A program made the translations under genes and the position numbers. The notes beneath the pieces were generated by a model that was not told the origin of the DNA, did no database searches, and worked only from the letters and a program-made list of their open reading frames with translations. 64,000 nucleotides of DNA from Isoetes taiwanensis (taxonomy: Eukaryota; Streptophyta; Lycopodiopsida; Isoetales; Isoetaceae): contig JAJEKV010000005.1 in the NCBI GenBank assembly GCA_021234155.1, positions 27,742,689-27,806,688 of the forward strand, in the 5' to 3' direction. Below are positions 1 to 9,859 of this stretch, piece by piece (the stretch's first letter is position 1; each line of letters opens with the position of its first letter).

Positions 1-946
1 TCTTTCACGTGAGTCTTCTGAAACAACACATCCCAGATCCAGAGGAGATCTTGGATACACCCACCCTTCTTGAAATGACAGAAGAGCATCTAGATATAAT
101 GCCTGAAGCTCTTCTTGGTCGAGCCTATAAGCAGACCAGAAGGAGTCAAATGCTGCAATACTTGGTTAAGTGGAAACACTTGCCAGTTGAGGATGCTACA
201 TGGGTGATGAAGATAGACCTTGAGAAGCACTATCCGGACTTCATGCGGGAATCTCAGGACCGCACCATCAACGATGCTATCAACCCCGCACCCGGCGGTA
301 AGCTTCAAGGCTTGATTCGCTGCGAATCATGCAGTAGAGGGGTAGATGCATCGTGGTTAATAATAGTTACCGATGATGAGATCACCTTCGTGTTCTCTAG
401 GACGTGGTGTATTGTTAATATGGGCATGACCACGACTTGCTTGCAAAGCATGTAGTTGATAGGCCGCGTTCATCCCGGCTATAATGGGAACTTGGCCATT
501 CCTTATGCCGCAATGAATTGCGAACCATAGGCATGATATGTTCCCTTGTAGATAGGTTTTTCTTTTATTTCTTATAGGGGGTGGTCCCTTCAACCACAAC
601 CTATTCATATTGTCTATATATACTGATGTATTCACATGTGCAGGCCAGTGAGCAGTACGTGACCTGCCCATATATAGAGGGTTGCTGATGACCCGACTTC
701 TACAGTTTTATTTTGTCTACATGTGTTACCTTTTTGTCACTGTGATGTTTGATATCGGACTATGGTCCTTAAACCTTTTTATGATAAGTATGTGAAATGC
801 ACCTTGGTGCTTAAACTATTTGATAATTCAAGTTCTAATGTTATTACCTTCAGAAATAAGGAATTACCTTCCTTCTTCTATGTATAATTCTTATATTTTG
901 ACTAACCCTAATGCTGAGGACAACATTATTTCAAAGGAGGGAAGAA
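1..946 (+). mobile_element. 3' end of upstream Ty3/gypsy copy (chromodomain end of pol plus 3' untranslated part)
   Basis: This stretch matches 11567-12499, the same part of the complete element downstream, with about a dozen substitutions by eye and one 13-base indel (near 510). It runs straight into the LTR at 947. It is therefore the internal 3' end of a second copy that shares the LTR at 947-2553 with the downstream copy. The rest of this copy lies outside the window. Confidence 0.95.
3..455 (+). CDS. Integrase C-terminal chromodomain, partial (upstream retroelement copy)
   Basis: Partial reading frame entering from outside the window. It encodes the end of the integrase and a chromodomain whose core reads YLVKWKHLPVEDATW, the aromatic-rich signature by which chromovirus integrases are thought to contact histone tails. 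About 100 further residues follow that I cannot assign. The frame is open to the stop at 455 and corresponds to 11567-12021 in the downstream copy. Confidence 0.85.
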   Translation, partial: FHVSLLKQHIPDPEEILDTPTLLEMTEEHLDIMPEALLGRAYKQTRRSQMLQYLVKWKHLPVEDATWVMKIDLEKHYPDFMRESQDRTINDAINPAPGGKLQGLIRCESCSRGVDASWLIIVTDDEITFVFSRTWCIVNMGMTTTCLQSM

Positions 947-2553
947 TGTGACGTTCCAAGTATTTATATGGTATACACATAAATATACTGACACGTCACC
1001 CAATAGAGGTACGCCACCATGAGGTATTTTAACCTAGGGGGTTGACCTAAAAGGGATTAATTTAGCTATGCTAAATTAATTATTAAAGGTTAATTACCTA
1101 TAATTAAGGAATTAATCTCTAAATTGGATTAATTAGGATAATGGATGGATTAGGAAGGCGCCACTTGGCCAAACTCGATTGGCCAGCATGGGGATGCTAA
1201 CTTGGGGCATCAACATTGAACCTTTGTCCCATTTGACCCCAAAATCGAGCCAGGAGGAGGAGCAGCTAAGCACCCAAGTTGCTGAAGCTGTTGCTGAGTG
1301 CCCAAGTTTGCTAAACACCCAAGCCTTAGAAGATGGAGCCACCTCATGATAATGGATCAAGTCGAAACTCGGGTTAGTAGACAGTCTAGTAGATATCTCT
1401 AAGGCTAGCGCTTTAGTTAAGTTCTCTGAGTCTTCTCTGGTTGTTCTAGCTTAGGATTAACCCTTATTTGATAAGTAGGACTACATTTCAATTATGGATT
1501 ATGCTTTGATACGTATGGATGGATGAATCTATGGTAGTTTCTCTGTTAGCCTTCCGTAAAGCAGGGATTAGAGGGGGGTAGAGACCTCTGTGCCTTATGC
1601 TTTAGTATGCTCCTAGTAGCTCCTTCAATTCCCAATTGATGCGGCCTGTGCACAAGAGACCACCGAGTCGTGGATGCTATGGAATTGCTTAGCACCAGAG
1701 AAGGGACGCAGTGGTGAAGTGGGGGTGGGGTCTTGCACGAACATACAAGGCTCCTGGGACTCCTACATGGGCTAGGCGATGGCGATCCCAGAGGGCGGGT
1801 ATGGGTCCGACACTCCCCTGCGGTGCGAGAGGTGTGACCCATATGGGACACCCTGTACTTTGAGTAGATTTAGGGTGAGTAAGTCGGGTATGGATGCGAG
1901 GGTCGCTTTATGCGGCACGTGTTCTCTAGCTCACCCATGGAACCGCTGTGATCCTGGAAAGGGACACTTCCCTGACCTGCCTCATCGGACCGGGGCTTCA
2001 TGAACCCTGGAGTAGGCTCGAAGGGTGATACCTTGAGTCTGCATCTCCGGAAGGCTATAGTGGTGCCATAGCATGATTCGACTCATCTGCAAAGTGTGCA
2101 CAGGAGGGGCGGATGGAGTGGACAACCCTATCCAATGTTCTATGCCAGCCAACGCCATGCCAAGATTCGGTCTGCTGATCTCTTGAGACCTAGCGGTCAG
2201 TCGATCCTCCCTGGAGTCTGAGCCGGGGTAGAACCATGGGTTTGGGGTGTTTTCCCTAGTATTAAATGCATATATTCTTTGTTGTTATCACTTGGATGGA
2301 TGTGCCACCCCTCGTGGTGGTATTTTATGATATGATTATGCTGTGTGCTAACCTTGTATTCACGCTTCCGCGATATAGGAGCCCCATTGAAGGCGTGGGC
2401 CGAATGACCCCTCTGTGTCCTTCACTCGAGCATCTTTCTATGGATGGCCCGAGTTATACGGAGGGCCCTGCTCGTGGCGAGTTAGTTGCCATGGGAGGGG
2501 AAAGTCCCCGTATGTATATGTCCGAGTGTCGTATATGTTAAGGGAGCGTCACA
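947..2553 (+). repeat. 5' LTR (shared with the upstream copy)
   Basis: 1607 bases, TGTGACGTTCC at the start and GGGAGCGTCACA at the end. It is preceded by a purine run (933-946) and followed at once by the primer site, which fixes both borders. It aligns along its whole length with 12500-14081, with scattered substitutions and short indels. Short ORFs inside it are not credible genes. Confidence 0.95.
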
Positions 2554-2554
2554 G

Positions 2555-2570
2555 TGGTATCAGAGCCATG
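2555..2570 (+). other. Primer binding site, initiator tRNA-Met type
   Basis: TGGTATCAGAGCCATG directly follows the LTR. The first 12 bases match the complement of the plant initiator methionine tRNA 3' end, the usual primer of Ty3/gypsy and Ty1/copia elements. Confidence 0.92.
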
Positions 2571-3243
2571 ATTTCGGTTGCTCGAAATCATAGCACTGAC
2601 CAAACTCTAACTCGTTAGTTCGGTAGTTAGGTGGGAGTTAAGCTAGTGTGATTGTTTAGCTCTTTGATGTTTGGTTTTGTGCTAGGTTGATGTAGTAGAT
2701 TGTAAGTTGTTAAGAGGTTCAGGGCGACTGGAAGACCCAAGTTTGGAAGGGCTATAACTTTTTGTAGATAGCTCGGATGAAGGCGAAAATGGCTCCAATG
2801 GATCGGGCACCTCCCAAACACCCTAGGGGGCACGTCTCCCGAGGGCGGAAAGTCAACAGCAGGCCGAAAAGTCAAAAGGGGTGCTGCTGTCGTCCGAGGT
2901 GTTTCTTTCGAAGAATTAGGAGCGTATAACGCTCGCAGCGCCCCATACGGTCCCGCGTATTTTTATACGCGTCCATTTTTATTTTTTTTTTAAATTTGAA
3001 AACTTTTTTTTTTAAAACGTTAAAAGTTAAATTTAAATTAGTGTACTTTTTGAAAAGTGTGTTTCTTTGCACGACTTTCTTCCGCCATACTCGCCGGACC
3101 TGAGCTCCTTTTCTGCCATAGCCGACCTTCACTGATACCTTGCTACCACCCTAACCCCTAGCGCCTTCACCTGCCCGCTAGCGCCACCTATCTAAGCCTG
3201 AGCGCCCTATTTCTTCTTTTGCTGCCCACTACTAGACGTCGCC
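2571..3243 (+). other. Leader between primer site and first ORF
   Basis: No credible protein. An A/T-rich stretch at 2970-3060 (long T and A runs) is followed by a pyrimidine-rich leader, and the first ORF starts in a good plant context (gtcgccATGCCG). The leader would suit either an intron or a 5' untranslated region; I cannot tell which. Confidence 0.6.
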
Positions 3244-4545
3244 ATGCCGCGCTTCAAGCTCACAGTTGACCTGAAGACACTAAATGTCTACCAGCTCTTC
3301 TGTGTGCTAGTAGACCACCTAGGTGAGGACCATAGTGAGATTGATGTGGTCCTCGATTTGTTTGTAAAGCATTTCATCGAGAACTGTCGCATCCCATTCC
3401 CTATTTTTCACTTTAATGAGCGGTTCCTCATGAAGTTAAATGCGGCTAACCAATCTTACACCATCGTGGAGCAGCCAGACCGAGCTTTTGCCTTTGTCAA
3501 GTTTTACCCCTCACCTAACCCTGAGGAAAACCCCGATGACCTCATTAGAACTGAGGCCCAAAGAATCATGCATATGGCTAGGCTAGAAGACCTCCAGCAA
3601 ATAGCTAGTGGCCTCCCCGAAGCGTGTGCCAACCGTTTTTACTACCTTGGTAGAGGCCATGTGCTTATATGCATGGACCACTATTATCTTCCTCCATTTC
3701 ATTGGAATGCTAAGCTGAATAGCTTCATCTTTGAGAATGCATTACCTAGCTTCATACAAGACCGCATGGACCTCGTGCAAGCTGACATGCGAGCTTACCC
3801 GGGCCGGTACCATACGGAGATTGCCAGGCGGATACAAGTGCGCCAGGCCAAAGAAGCCCAGGATGCAGAGAGAGAGAGGCTCCGTAAGGAAGAGGAGGAT
3901 GCCCAAAACCAGCAGGAAGGGGACCAGCAAGTTGATCAGCAGGGGGATCAGAATGTTGACCAGCAGCGGGATCAAAATGTTGACCAAAATATAGATCAAC
4001 ATGTGGATCAGGGCGCAGGCCAGAATACTGTTGTCCCAGATAAGGAGGATCGGTAGAGAAATAGGAAGAGGAAGAATACAAACCCTGTAAAAGGAGGAGT
4101 GAACTACAAGACCCGGCTGCAGAAGGATGCCCAAATTGGAAAGAAGACATCAGCTCAGCGACGGGAGCAGATTGTCCAGAGGGCGAAACATCCCTCGACC
4201 GGTGGGAAGTTCTTGAGATTGCTTAAGGAAACTGTCAAGCCAAGGAAGCCCCATAGGTTCTGACCGGGCACCGTAGCTCTTCGCGAGATACGTAAGTATC
4301 AGAAGACTACTGAGCCATTGATTCGCCGGCTACCTTTCCAGCGGCTTGTTCGGAAGATTGCCCAAGAGTTTAAGACCGACCTGAGGTTTCAGGCCTTTGC
4401 TATCCTCGCACTCCAGGAGGCAGCCAAGGCTTACCTCATAGAGATTTTGAGTGATGCCAACCTCTGCGCCATCCATGCAAAGAGGGTTACCATAATGCCC
4501 AAGGACCTCCAGCTTGCCAGGAGGATTCGAGGGGAGTTTCGGTGA
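3244..4545 (+). pseudogene. Retroelement ORF with C-terminal histone H3 core (two in-frame stops)
   Basis: One frame runs from ATG 3244 to TGA 4543, interrupted by TAG at 4054 and TGA at 4261. Residues 1 to about 215 are an unrecognised globular region. Residues about 216-262 are charged and then Q/D-rich, with repeats of the form DQNVDQ. After the TAG comes a basic tail with STGGK, as in the H3 tail around K9-K14, then KPHRF and [56 protein letters not shown] and QLARRIRGE. This is the H3 alphaN helix and whole histone fold, roughly three quarters identical by hand count to canonical plant H3 as I remember it. Loop 1 has canonical length, unlike CENH3. The TGA at 4261 replaces the conserved Arg of HRFRPGT, consistent with CGA to TGA decay. 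The full frame would be 433 codons, far longer than H3 (about 136). The H3 identity is certain; the origin and role are inference. Confidence 0.93.
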
Positions 4546-4808
4546 TTATGCGACCTACTTTACTCTGTTGTACAATTTTGTAGATCTATTTATGTACAAT
4601 TTTCTTTTTGTGAACCTGTGAATATAAAAATGACTATTTCCGCCACTTGGTGTATATTTAATTGTAAATTATTAAGTAAATAATATTTTTTTTTAAAATA
4701 ACCTAGGAAAGCGTGTCAAAAAGTATAAAGCCACTTTTTGGGCCCATTAGGGTTTCATTTTCGTTTGCTTCTAGAGTTCGTCTCCTCCTCCCTTGCGCCT
4801 TCATCCTC
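4546..4808 (+). promoter_or_regulatory. Spacer with promoter-like motifs before the H4-like ORF
   Basis: The A/T-rich spacer contains TATAAAG (4724-4730), then GGGCCCATTAGGGTTT (4740-4755). The latter combines a GGCCCA site-II-type element with a telo-box (AAACCCTA on the other strand), two motifs common in plant promoters of proliferation genes. The ATG at 4809 follows after a pyrimidine-rich leader. Motif presence is seen directly; promoter activity is inference, and the motif order (TATA upstream of the site II/telo-box pair) is not the usual one. Confidence 0.4.
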
Positions 4809-5675
4809 ATGGCTCGCCCAACTCTGCACCAGTGGTACTTGGATGGAGAGCACTGGGACCCCGTGGTTCCCTTTGATGTTCTTCATCCTTACCTGCTCCA
4901 GCAGGTGGACCTCATCTCTAACATGCAGGCGCATCCCGACTATGCTGCTTTCCTTCGGTTCTACTGTGAGGAGATTGTGCCTGCATGCGTCTTCAATGAA
5001 GACGACTCACAGCTTTACCTCGACTTCCACACTTTGCTAGAGATGTTAGGAGGTGATGAGCATGCCCGGAATGTCATTAAGGGCATAAGGAGAAGAGGAA
5101 CTGACCTTCACATCGTTACTATAGATCGGGAAGTTTGTTTTGAGGCCCGATTTGCACTGGCCATTATCGTGGACCAGTATATTGAAGATGAGCAGATAGC
5201 TGCCGAGCAAACTTCTACACCAGTACCTCCTGACCCGGAAGACGATGAGGTCGTCGACGAGCGGGATTTTGTAAGGTGGAGGGAACTCGCCACCGAAGCC
5301 CCGGCAAGCCGAGAGAAAGCCCTCAAGCTCGAAGGGCTAAATCTTCTTCCTACCGTACTCTTGAACAACCAGGAGTACCTGATTCTAGAGGACATTATGT
5401 GGGCCTACCACGTTATTGCTGACATGCGGGGCCGCAAAAAGATAGAGGTCCTCTATGATCTTGCCGAGTACTGCCAGGATGACTTCCTCGACTTTACCAC
5501 ACCGGTTGTGCATCCCCCACAAGTCGAGAACTTGTTGGTATATCGGCCAGAAGAGCTAGAGCCCGTCGAGACCCTTTTGTCTCTTCGGCAGTTCCTATTG
5601 ACTGATACACCCCAGCCTCCCGAGGAGCAGTTTGCAGCTCACATGCGGCCTCCTCCTGCAGACCAGCCATTGTAG
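4809..5675 (+). CDS. Retroelement ORF with H4-like histone fold (tentative)
   Basis: 288 residues from ATG 4809; an in-frame ATG at 4713 is upstream of the leader-like segment and less likely. Residues 89-127 resemble H4 helices 1 and 2: VIKGIRRRG against H4 AIRRLARRG, then LHI against KRI, then ALAIIVDQYIED against VLKVFLENVIRD, with a three-residue insertion. After about 60 acidic, P-rich residues, LILEDIMWAY (190-200) matches H4 VTAMDVVYAL, helix 3. The first 85 residues and the C-terminal third are unrecognised. The resemblance is positional and weak in identity; its position among H3-, H2A- and H2B-like ORFs raises its likelihood. The stop at 5673 is in frame with the next ORF six bases on. 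If not H4, it is an unknown retroelement protein. Confidence 0.5.
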   Translation: MARPTLHQWYLDGEHWDPVVPFDVLHPYLLQQVDLISNMQAHPDYAAFLRFYCEEIVPACVFNEDDSQLYLDFHTLLEMLGGDEHARNVIKGIRRRGTDLHIVTIDREVCFEARFALAIIVDQYIEDEQIAAEQTSTPVPPDPEDDEVVDERDFVRWRELATEAPASREKALKLEGLNLLPTVLLNNQEYLILEDIMWAYHVIADMRGRKKIEVLYDLAEYCQDDFLDFTTPVVHPPQVENLLVYRPEELEPVETLLSLRQFLLTDTPQPPEEQFAAHMRPPPADQPL

Positions 5676-5681
5676 ATCACT

Positions 5682-6200
5682 ATGGGAGGGGTGGATGATC
5701 AGGATGAAGACCTTTGGGACACCAAGGTAAGTCTTAGGGATGATAAAGAAGAAGCCGAGCAGGAGAAGATCCCTGTTAACTTGGAAAAGGAAGCGGAGAC
5801 CTCAAGGGATCCCCAAATTAGGGCAATGGGCAACCATTTGACCCGATTCTTCCTTTCAGCTTTCCGGCAAGGAGAGGTCCTATTCTTCTCCAAGAACTTG
5901 GGACCTTCTTCTGAAGCATCTTGGTGGGCACTTCGTGCGATATCTACATTGGCGGGCCATAAGAAGATTGACTATCACGCCACCACCATTACCTTGGTCC
6001 GACGAGATTTGGCTATCATAGCATTGGGGGACGTGGCGGGCTGCGCTAATATGCGACTCCTTGTGGCGGCATCCTTGGCCACTTGCTTACCACCAGAGGC
6101 AGCAGCTCGAGCCGCCCTCTCTACTAGCCCCAGCACCACTTTGATGCGCTACCGACCACCTCCTCAGCCTATGGACGAAGAGGAGGAACCTAGTTCCTAG
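5682..6200 (+). CDS. Retroelement ORF with H2A-like histone fold (likely)
   Basis: 172 residues. An acidic N-terminal part (1-45) replaces the basic H2A tail. Then GNHLTRFF (50-57) resembles H2A GRIARFL. LAG (90-92), D97, T101, I103 and LAI (110-112) fall at exactly the spacing of H2A LAG, D, T, I and LAI around loop 2 and helix 3. LLVAASLATCLP (126-137) matches the H2A docking-domain pattern LLGGVTIAQGGVLP with two residues missing. The C-terminus is P-rich and then acidic (DEEEE). It starts six bases after the TAG of the H4-like ORF in the same frame, so the two may once have been one fusion. Confidence 0.68.
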   Translation: MGGVDDQDEDLWDTKVSLRDDKEEAEQEKIPVNLEKEAETSRDPQIRAMGNHLTRFFLSAFRQGEVLFFSKNLGPSSEASWWALRAISTLAGHKKIDYHATTITLVRRDLAIIALGDVAGCANMRLLVAASLATCLPPEAAARAALSTSPSTTLMRYRPPPQPMDEEEEPSS

Positions 6201-6390
6201 ATATTTTTCTTGTTACAGTTACGCATCTTGTATCGCGTATAGTTGTAATTTTTGATTGGCATTTTTTTAGCCATCATACAATATATATGCTATTTTCTTA
6301 TGCTTTATGATGTGTATCGTGAGTACGACTAAATTGTGTCCCTATGATACTTGTTATCTCCTTTAGAGTTGGAGTATAAGAAATTGTTCA
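6201..6390 (+). other. A/T-rich spacer between H2A-like and H2B-like ORFs
   Basis: Non-coding, T-rich, ending in TTATCTCCTTTAG (6354-6366), which would serve as a 3' splice site about 25 bases before the next ATG. No donor can be assigned. Confidence 0.35.
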
Positions 6391-6882
6391 ATGTCGTATA
6401 TTCATTCTTACCGTCTTGGGGACGAGGAACTCGAAGAATTTGAGGAAAGAATCACCAATGAAATACGAAGGGACGATCAAGGACCTCCCGACCAAGATTA
6501 TGGCCAACGGTATGGAGAGTACCCGGATCGGGGTGATGATTACGAAGCAGAGGAGCCTCTGGAACAAGGAGAGCCCTATGACTCAACTAAAGGCCTGGAA
6601 ATAGTAAATATTCTCCGAGAACATGCCTTTGAGAATCTACAACAAACTCTTCGACGTACCTGGGATTACTGGGAAATGACAAGGCACGAAGCTTTTGCGG
6701 ACGCCAACGACCACTTATGGCAGATTTTTTATGCGCTAAGAAACCTTTTTAACTTGCTCATTATCAGTCCTACCTTGGACTACCAGCACGTTATCATCCA
6801 GGCATGGGCTCGCTACAAGCTGGTCAGGGCTGTACGGGAGAGCATTCGCTACTCTATCATGTACCCTTTTGTGCAGCCTTAG
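6391..6882 (+). CDS. Retroelement ORF with H2B-like histone fold (tentative)
   Basis: 163 residues. The first 65 are acidic with tyrosines, unlike a basic H2B tail. EIVNILRE (70-77) can be laid on H2B IYKVLKQV. AFADANDHLWQIF (101-113) aligns with H2B AMGIMNSFVNDIF sharing A, N, I and F at the same spacing. AVRESIRYSIMY (147-158) aligns without gaps with the H2B alphaC pattern AVSEGTKAVTKY (A, V, E, basic residue, final Y). Identity is low. The call leans on being the fourth ORF after H3-, H4- and H2A-like ones. Alternative: an unrelated helical protein. Confidence 0.45.
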   Translation: MSYIHSYRLGDEELEEFEERITNEIRRDDQGPPDQDYGQRYGEYPDRGDDYEAEEPLEQGEPYDSTKGLEIVNILREHAFENLQQTLRRTWDYWEMTRHEAFADANDHLWQIFYALRNLFNLLIISPTLDYQHVIIQAWARYKLVRAVRESIRYSIMYPFVQP

Positions 6883-7195
6883 GCCTAAGCTCTTCAGTTT
6901 TCTTTTATGGCTAAGTATGTGTTGACTAAAAGTTGTCTAATGTACAGCCTTATGGCTAAATATGTGTGTAATCACTACCTTTGTATTGTATGGCCTTAAC
7001 TTTTTGTTAAAGATACATCTTCCATGTAACTGCTACTTTGACGTTATAATAAAGATCTTTTCTTTCATTCTCTTGGACTGTCTTTATTATTATTCCCTAG
7101 CATTACTTAAAATGATCTTCTTTGTGACACGTGCTATCACTATAATTCTCCTTATACTTTCTTACGGTCAATATAGACGGTGCACATAACGCCTC
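6883..7195 (+). other. Spacer between H2B-like ORF and gag
   Basis: A/T-rich, no credible protein; a 75-residue hydrophobic ORF here looks like chance. Confidence 0.5.
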
Positions 7196-8480
7196 ATGGC
7201 AGACACCCTCGAATGCTAGCAGATTAACACCGGAGCAAGAACTCATGTTGATGAAGCGGCAGTTAGTAGAGCTCTAGGCTTATGTGTTAAACGCCAACCC
7301 ACGGCAGCATATACAAGAGGACGGACCGGAGTTACCTCCGTTACCGCCAAGCCCACCACCACAGCAGCCACCTGCACCAGAACCAGGCCCTCCACCCGCA
7401 CAAAGGAGGCACCATTCCAAACGTCGTCGAAGCTCGTCTACGAATAGCGCCGCATCCTCACAATCAACCACTTCTCTGTCTTCGGAGTCGTCTATGTCAT
7501 CTGGGGGCCATGCAAAGCGTCGGGACAAGGAGTACCGTAAGATGGTTGACACGGCCATAACCAGTATATGGAAAAACAGGAAATTGGCCCAGTTTGATGG
7601 GAAATCTAGAGGCGGCTTGAATGCAGAGTCCTGTTGAACGAGATGAAGGAGTTTGGGAAATCCCATGGCATGACGGAGAAAGATACAGGGAAAGTTGCCA
7701 CCACAAACCTTACCGGAGCCGCTCATATTTGGTGGAAGGGCTATGCTAGAGCCAAGCATCTGGACAGAGGCAGATGCAAGTTCAAAAAGTTTGCCAAAGC
7801 TTTTAAGTCACATTACGTGCCCCGTGCGCACAAATGCCAGCAGATTCAGACTTTTTATAGGTTAGAGCAGAAGGGTATGTCAGTTCAAGCCTACACAGAT
7901 GAATTCATGTGCTTGAGGCTGTATGTACCAGGTATGAATGAAAAGAGGGCGGTGGAGGGCTATATTGAAGGGTTGGCCACATCAATTAAACGAATGGTTA
8001 GCCATAGACCCGAAATCAGTTGCAGAGGCTGAGGCTAAGGCATTGAGCCTGGAGGAGGACACACCAAGAAACCCAGCATCGGCCGTCCGCCACTTATTCT
8101 CAGCCTCGTCAGTACACACCTTACAAGCCCCGGCCACCAAGTCCCAGGCCCTCTCGCCAGACCTCTTCCGCCGCCAGAAAAGAAAGTCACCTTCAACATC
8201 TTGGGACAAACCGAACAATGTCGGTAAGGAAGTTCGAACCTCTTACGACCCATTCCCAAAGAGGCCCGAGAGCAGCTCCGCAGAGATAAGGCATGTTACT
8301 GGTATATGCGGCGGCCCGGCACTTCATGCAGAATTGCCCTTATGTCACGCAGACCGGACCTCGATTGGGATGATCTCGAAGTCTACACTACCGCCGAGGA
8401 GGAGGCTCCGAGTATATTCACGGTCGCCCCATATCCTTGCAGCTATAGAAATCGGCAATCTTGAAAGTCACCGCCCGTTA
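7196..8480 (+). pseudogene. gag: Retrotransposon gag, frameshifted
   Basis: Begins near ATG 7196, changes frame within about 25 bases, then has an in-frame TAG at 7275 and frame changes near 7630 and 7990. A P/S-rich N-terminal part with a basic RRHHSKRRR patch leads into the plant retrotransposon gag domain, recognisable by AAHIWWKGYARAKH, FAKAFKSHYVP, and AYTDEFMCL. A zinc knuckle is only traceable as HFMQNCP near 8320 in a shifted frame. Gag would form the cytoplasmic particle packaging element RNA. Confidence 0.85.
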
Positions 8481-8489
8481 TTTCCACTA

Positions 8490-8970
8490 TAGGTCAAGTA
8501 GACAAGAAGCCTTTCATAATTCTTATGGATACGGGGAAGTACACATAATTTTGCTTCTCCTAGAATGGCCTGTATTGCGGCTTGAGACTTTGAGGTCCCG
8601 ACCAAACCTCGGCCACTTTAGCCAGCTGGTAAAATCAGACATACTCATGGCCGACATTAACCTTAAAATGCAAATTGCAGTGCACCGTTGCATTGGGTGC
8701 CGAAGTTAATGGATATTGGCAAATATGATCCGACTGGTGGGCATGGAATTCTTGGCATCCGCAAAAGGTCAATATAGACTGCGAGAAACGGGAGGTTACC
8801 TTCAACGCAGCTAATGGAGCCCGCGTAACTATAAAAGGTGATCCCTTAAACCCCATTATCCAGTCTATGTCCATCAGGCAGTTAAATAAGGCTATACGCA
8901 AGGATACGCTACTTTGCGTCATCAGACTTGCCTCCATTGAGTCAGATGCTAAGCAGAAATAAGTAGTTGA
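8490..8970 (+). pseudogene. Retroviral-type aspartic protease, decayed
   Basis: KPFIILMDTG around 8505-8535 is the beta strand and active-site triad of a retropepsin. The usual Ser-Thr-His-Asn-Phe continuation is reached only with a one-base frame change, and stops follow at 8549 and later. Lies between gag and RT as expected. Confidence 0.7.
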
Positions 8971-8974
8971 TGCC

Positions 8975-9857
8975 TTGCCAAAGGGCATTGCTGATTTTCT
9001 CAGAGAGTTTAGCGATCTCTTTCCAGACGAGATCCAGAAACTACCTCCATTCAGAGGGGTAGAATGCGAGATAGCTTTGGAGCCAGGTACAAAGCCTACC
9101 AGTAAGGCCCCGTACCGTATGAGTCCCCCTGAATTGGCAGAGCTTAAAAAGCAACTTCAGGAGTTACTAAACCTAGGCTTCATTCGACCTAGTGTTTCGC
9201 CTTTTGGCGCTCCTATCCTTTTTGTTAAGAAGAAGAATGGCTCCCTAAGGATGTGTATTGATTATCGGCAGCTCAACAAGCATACGATCAAGAATCGCTA
9301 TGCTTTGCCTAGAGCAGACGATCTTATGGACCAGTTGCAAGGGGCCAAAGATTGATTTACGCTACGAATATCACCAAATAAGAATTAAGGAGGAGGACAT
9401 CCATAAGTCTGCTTTTCGCACTAGATATGGGCATTATGAGTTTACCGTTATACCTTTTGGATTAACTAATGCCCCCGCAACTTTTATGCGGTTAATGAAT
9501 GATGTCTTCCGACAATACTTGGATGATTTTGTTGTTATTTTCTTTGACGACATTCTCATCTATAGTAAGACCCTGGAGGAGCATGAGAAACATCTTCGGT
9601 TGGCCCCACAAAAGCTAAGACGTCACCAACTCTTTGCCAAGTTCTCTAAGTGCAAGTTTGCCACTCCGAAGGTGGATTATTTGGGACATGTCATTTCAGC
9701 AGAGGGAATTGCTACAGATCCAGCAAAGATAGAGGCAGTGAAGGATTGGCCCATTCCAGGTAATGTTTCAGAGGTCCGAAGCTTTTTAGGATTGGCAGGG
9801 TATTACCGGAAGTTTGTTAAAGATTGCAGCACCTCTTACCGACCTTACAAAGCATGA
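8975..9857 (+). pseudogene. pol: Reverse transcriptase, one frameshift near 9350
   Basis: Two overlapping frames (8975-9355 and 9258-9857) carry consecutive parts of a Ty3/gypsy RT. The first has [35 protein letters not shown] and YALPRADDL; the second has [18 protein letters not shown], the catalytic FFDDILIYS (FxDD type), YLGHVIS and [12 protein letters not shown]. All main RT motifs are present, so only the frameshift and lost junctions disable it. Confidence 0.93.
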
Positions 9858-9859
9858 GA

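Noticed and set aside
661-700. CTGATGA as a hammerhead ribozyme core in the LTR-proximal region
   Set aside because: No matching GAAA strand or stems around it.
3742-4150. Minus-strand ORFs of about 130 codons opposite the H3 ORF
   Set aside because: Shadows of the Q/D-rich repeat in the real plus-strand frame.
4261-4545. H3 core as a CENH3
   Set aside because: Loop 1 lacks the CENH3 insertion and the helix 2 sequence follows canonical H3.
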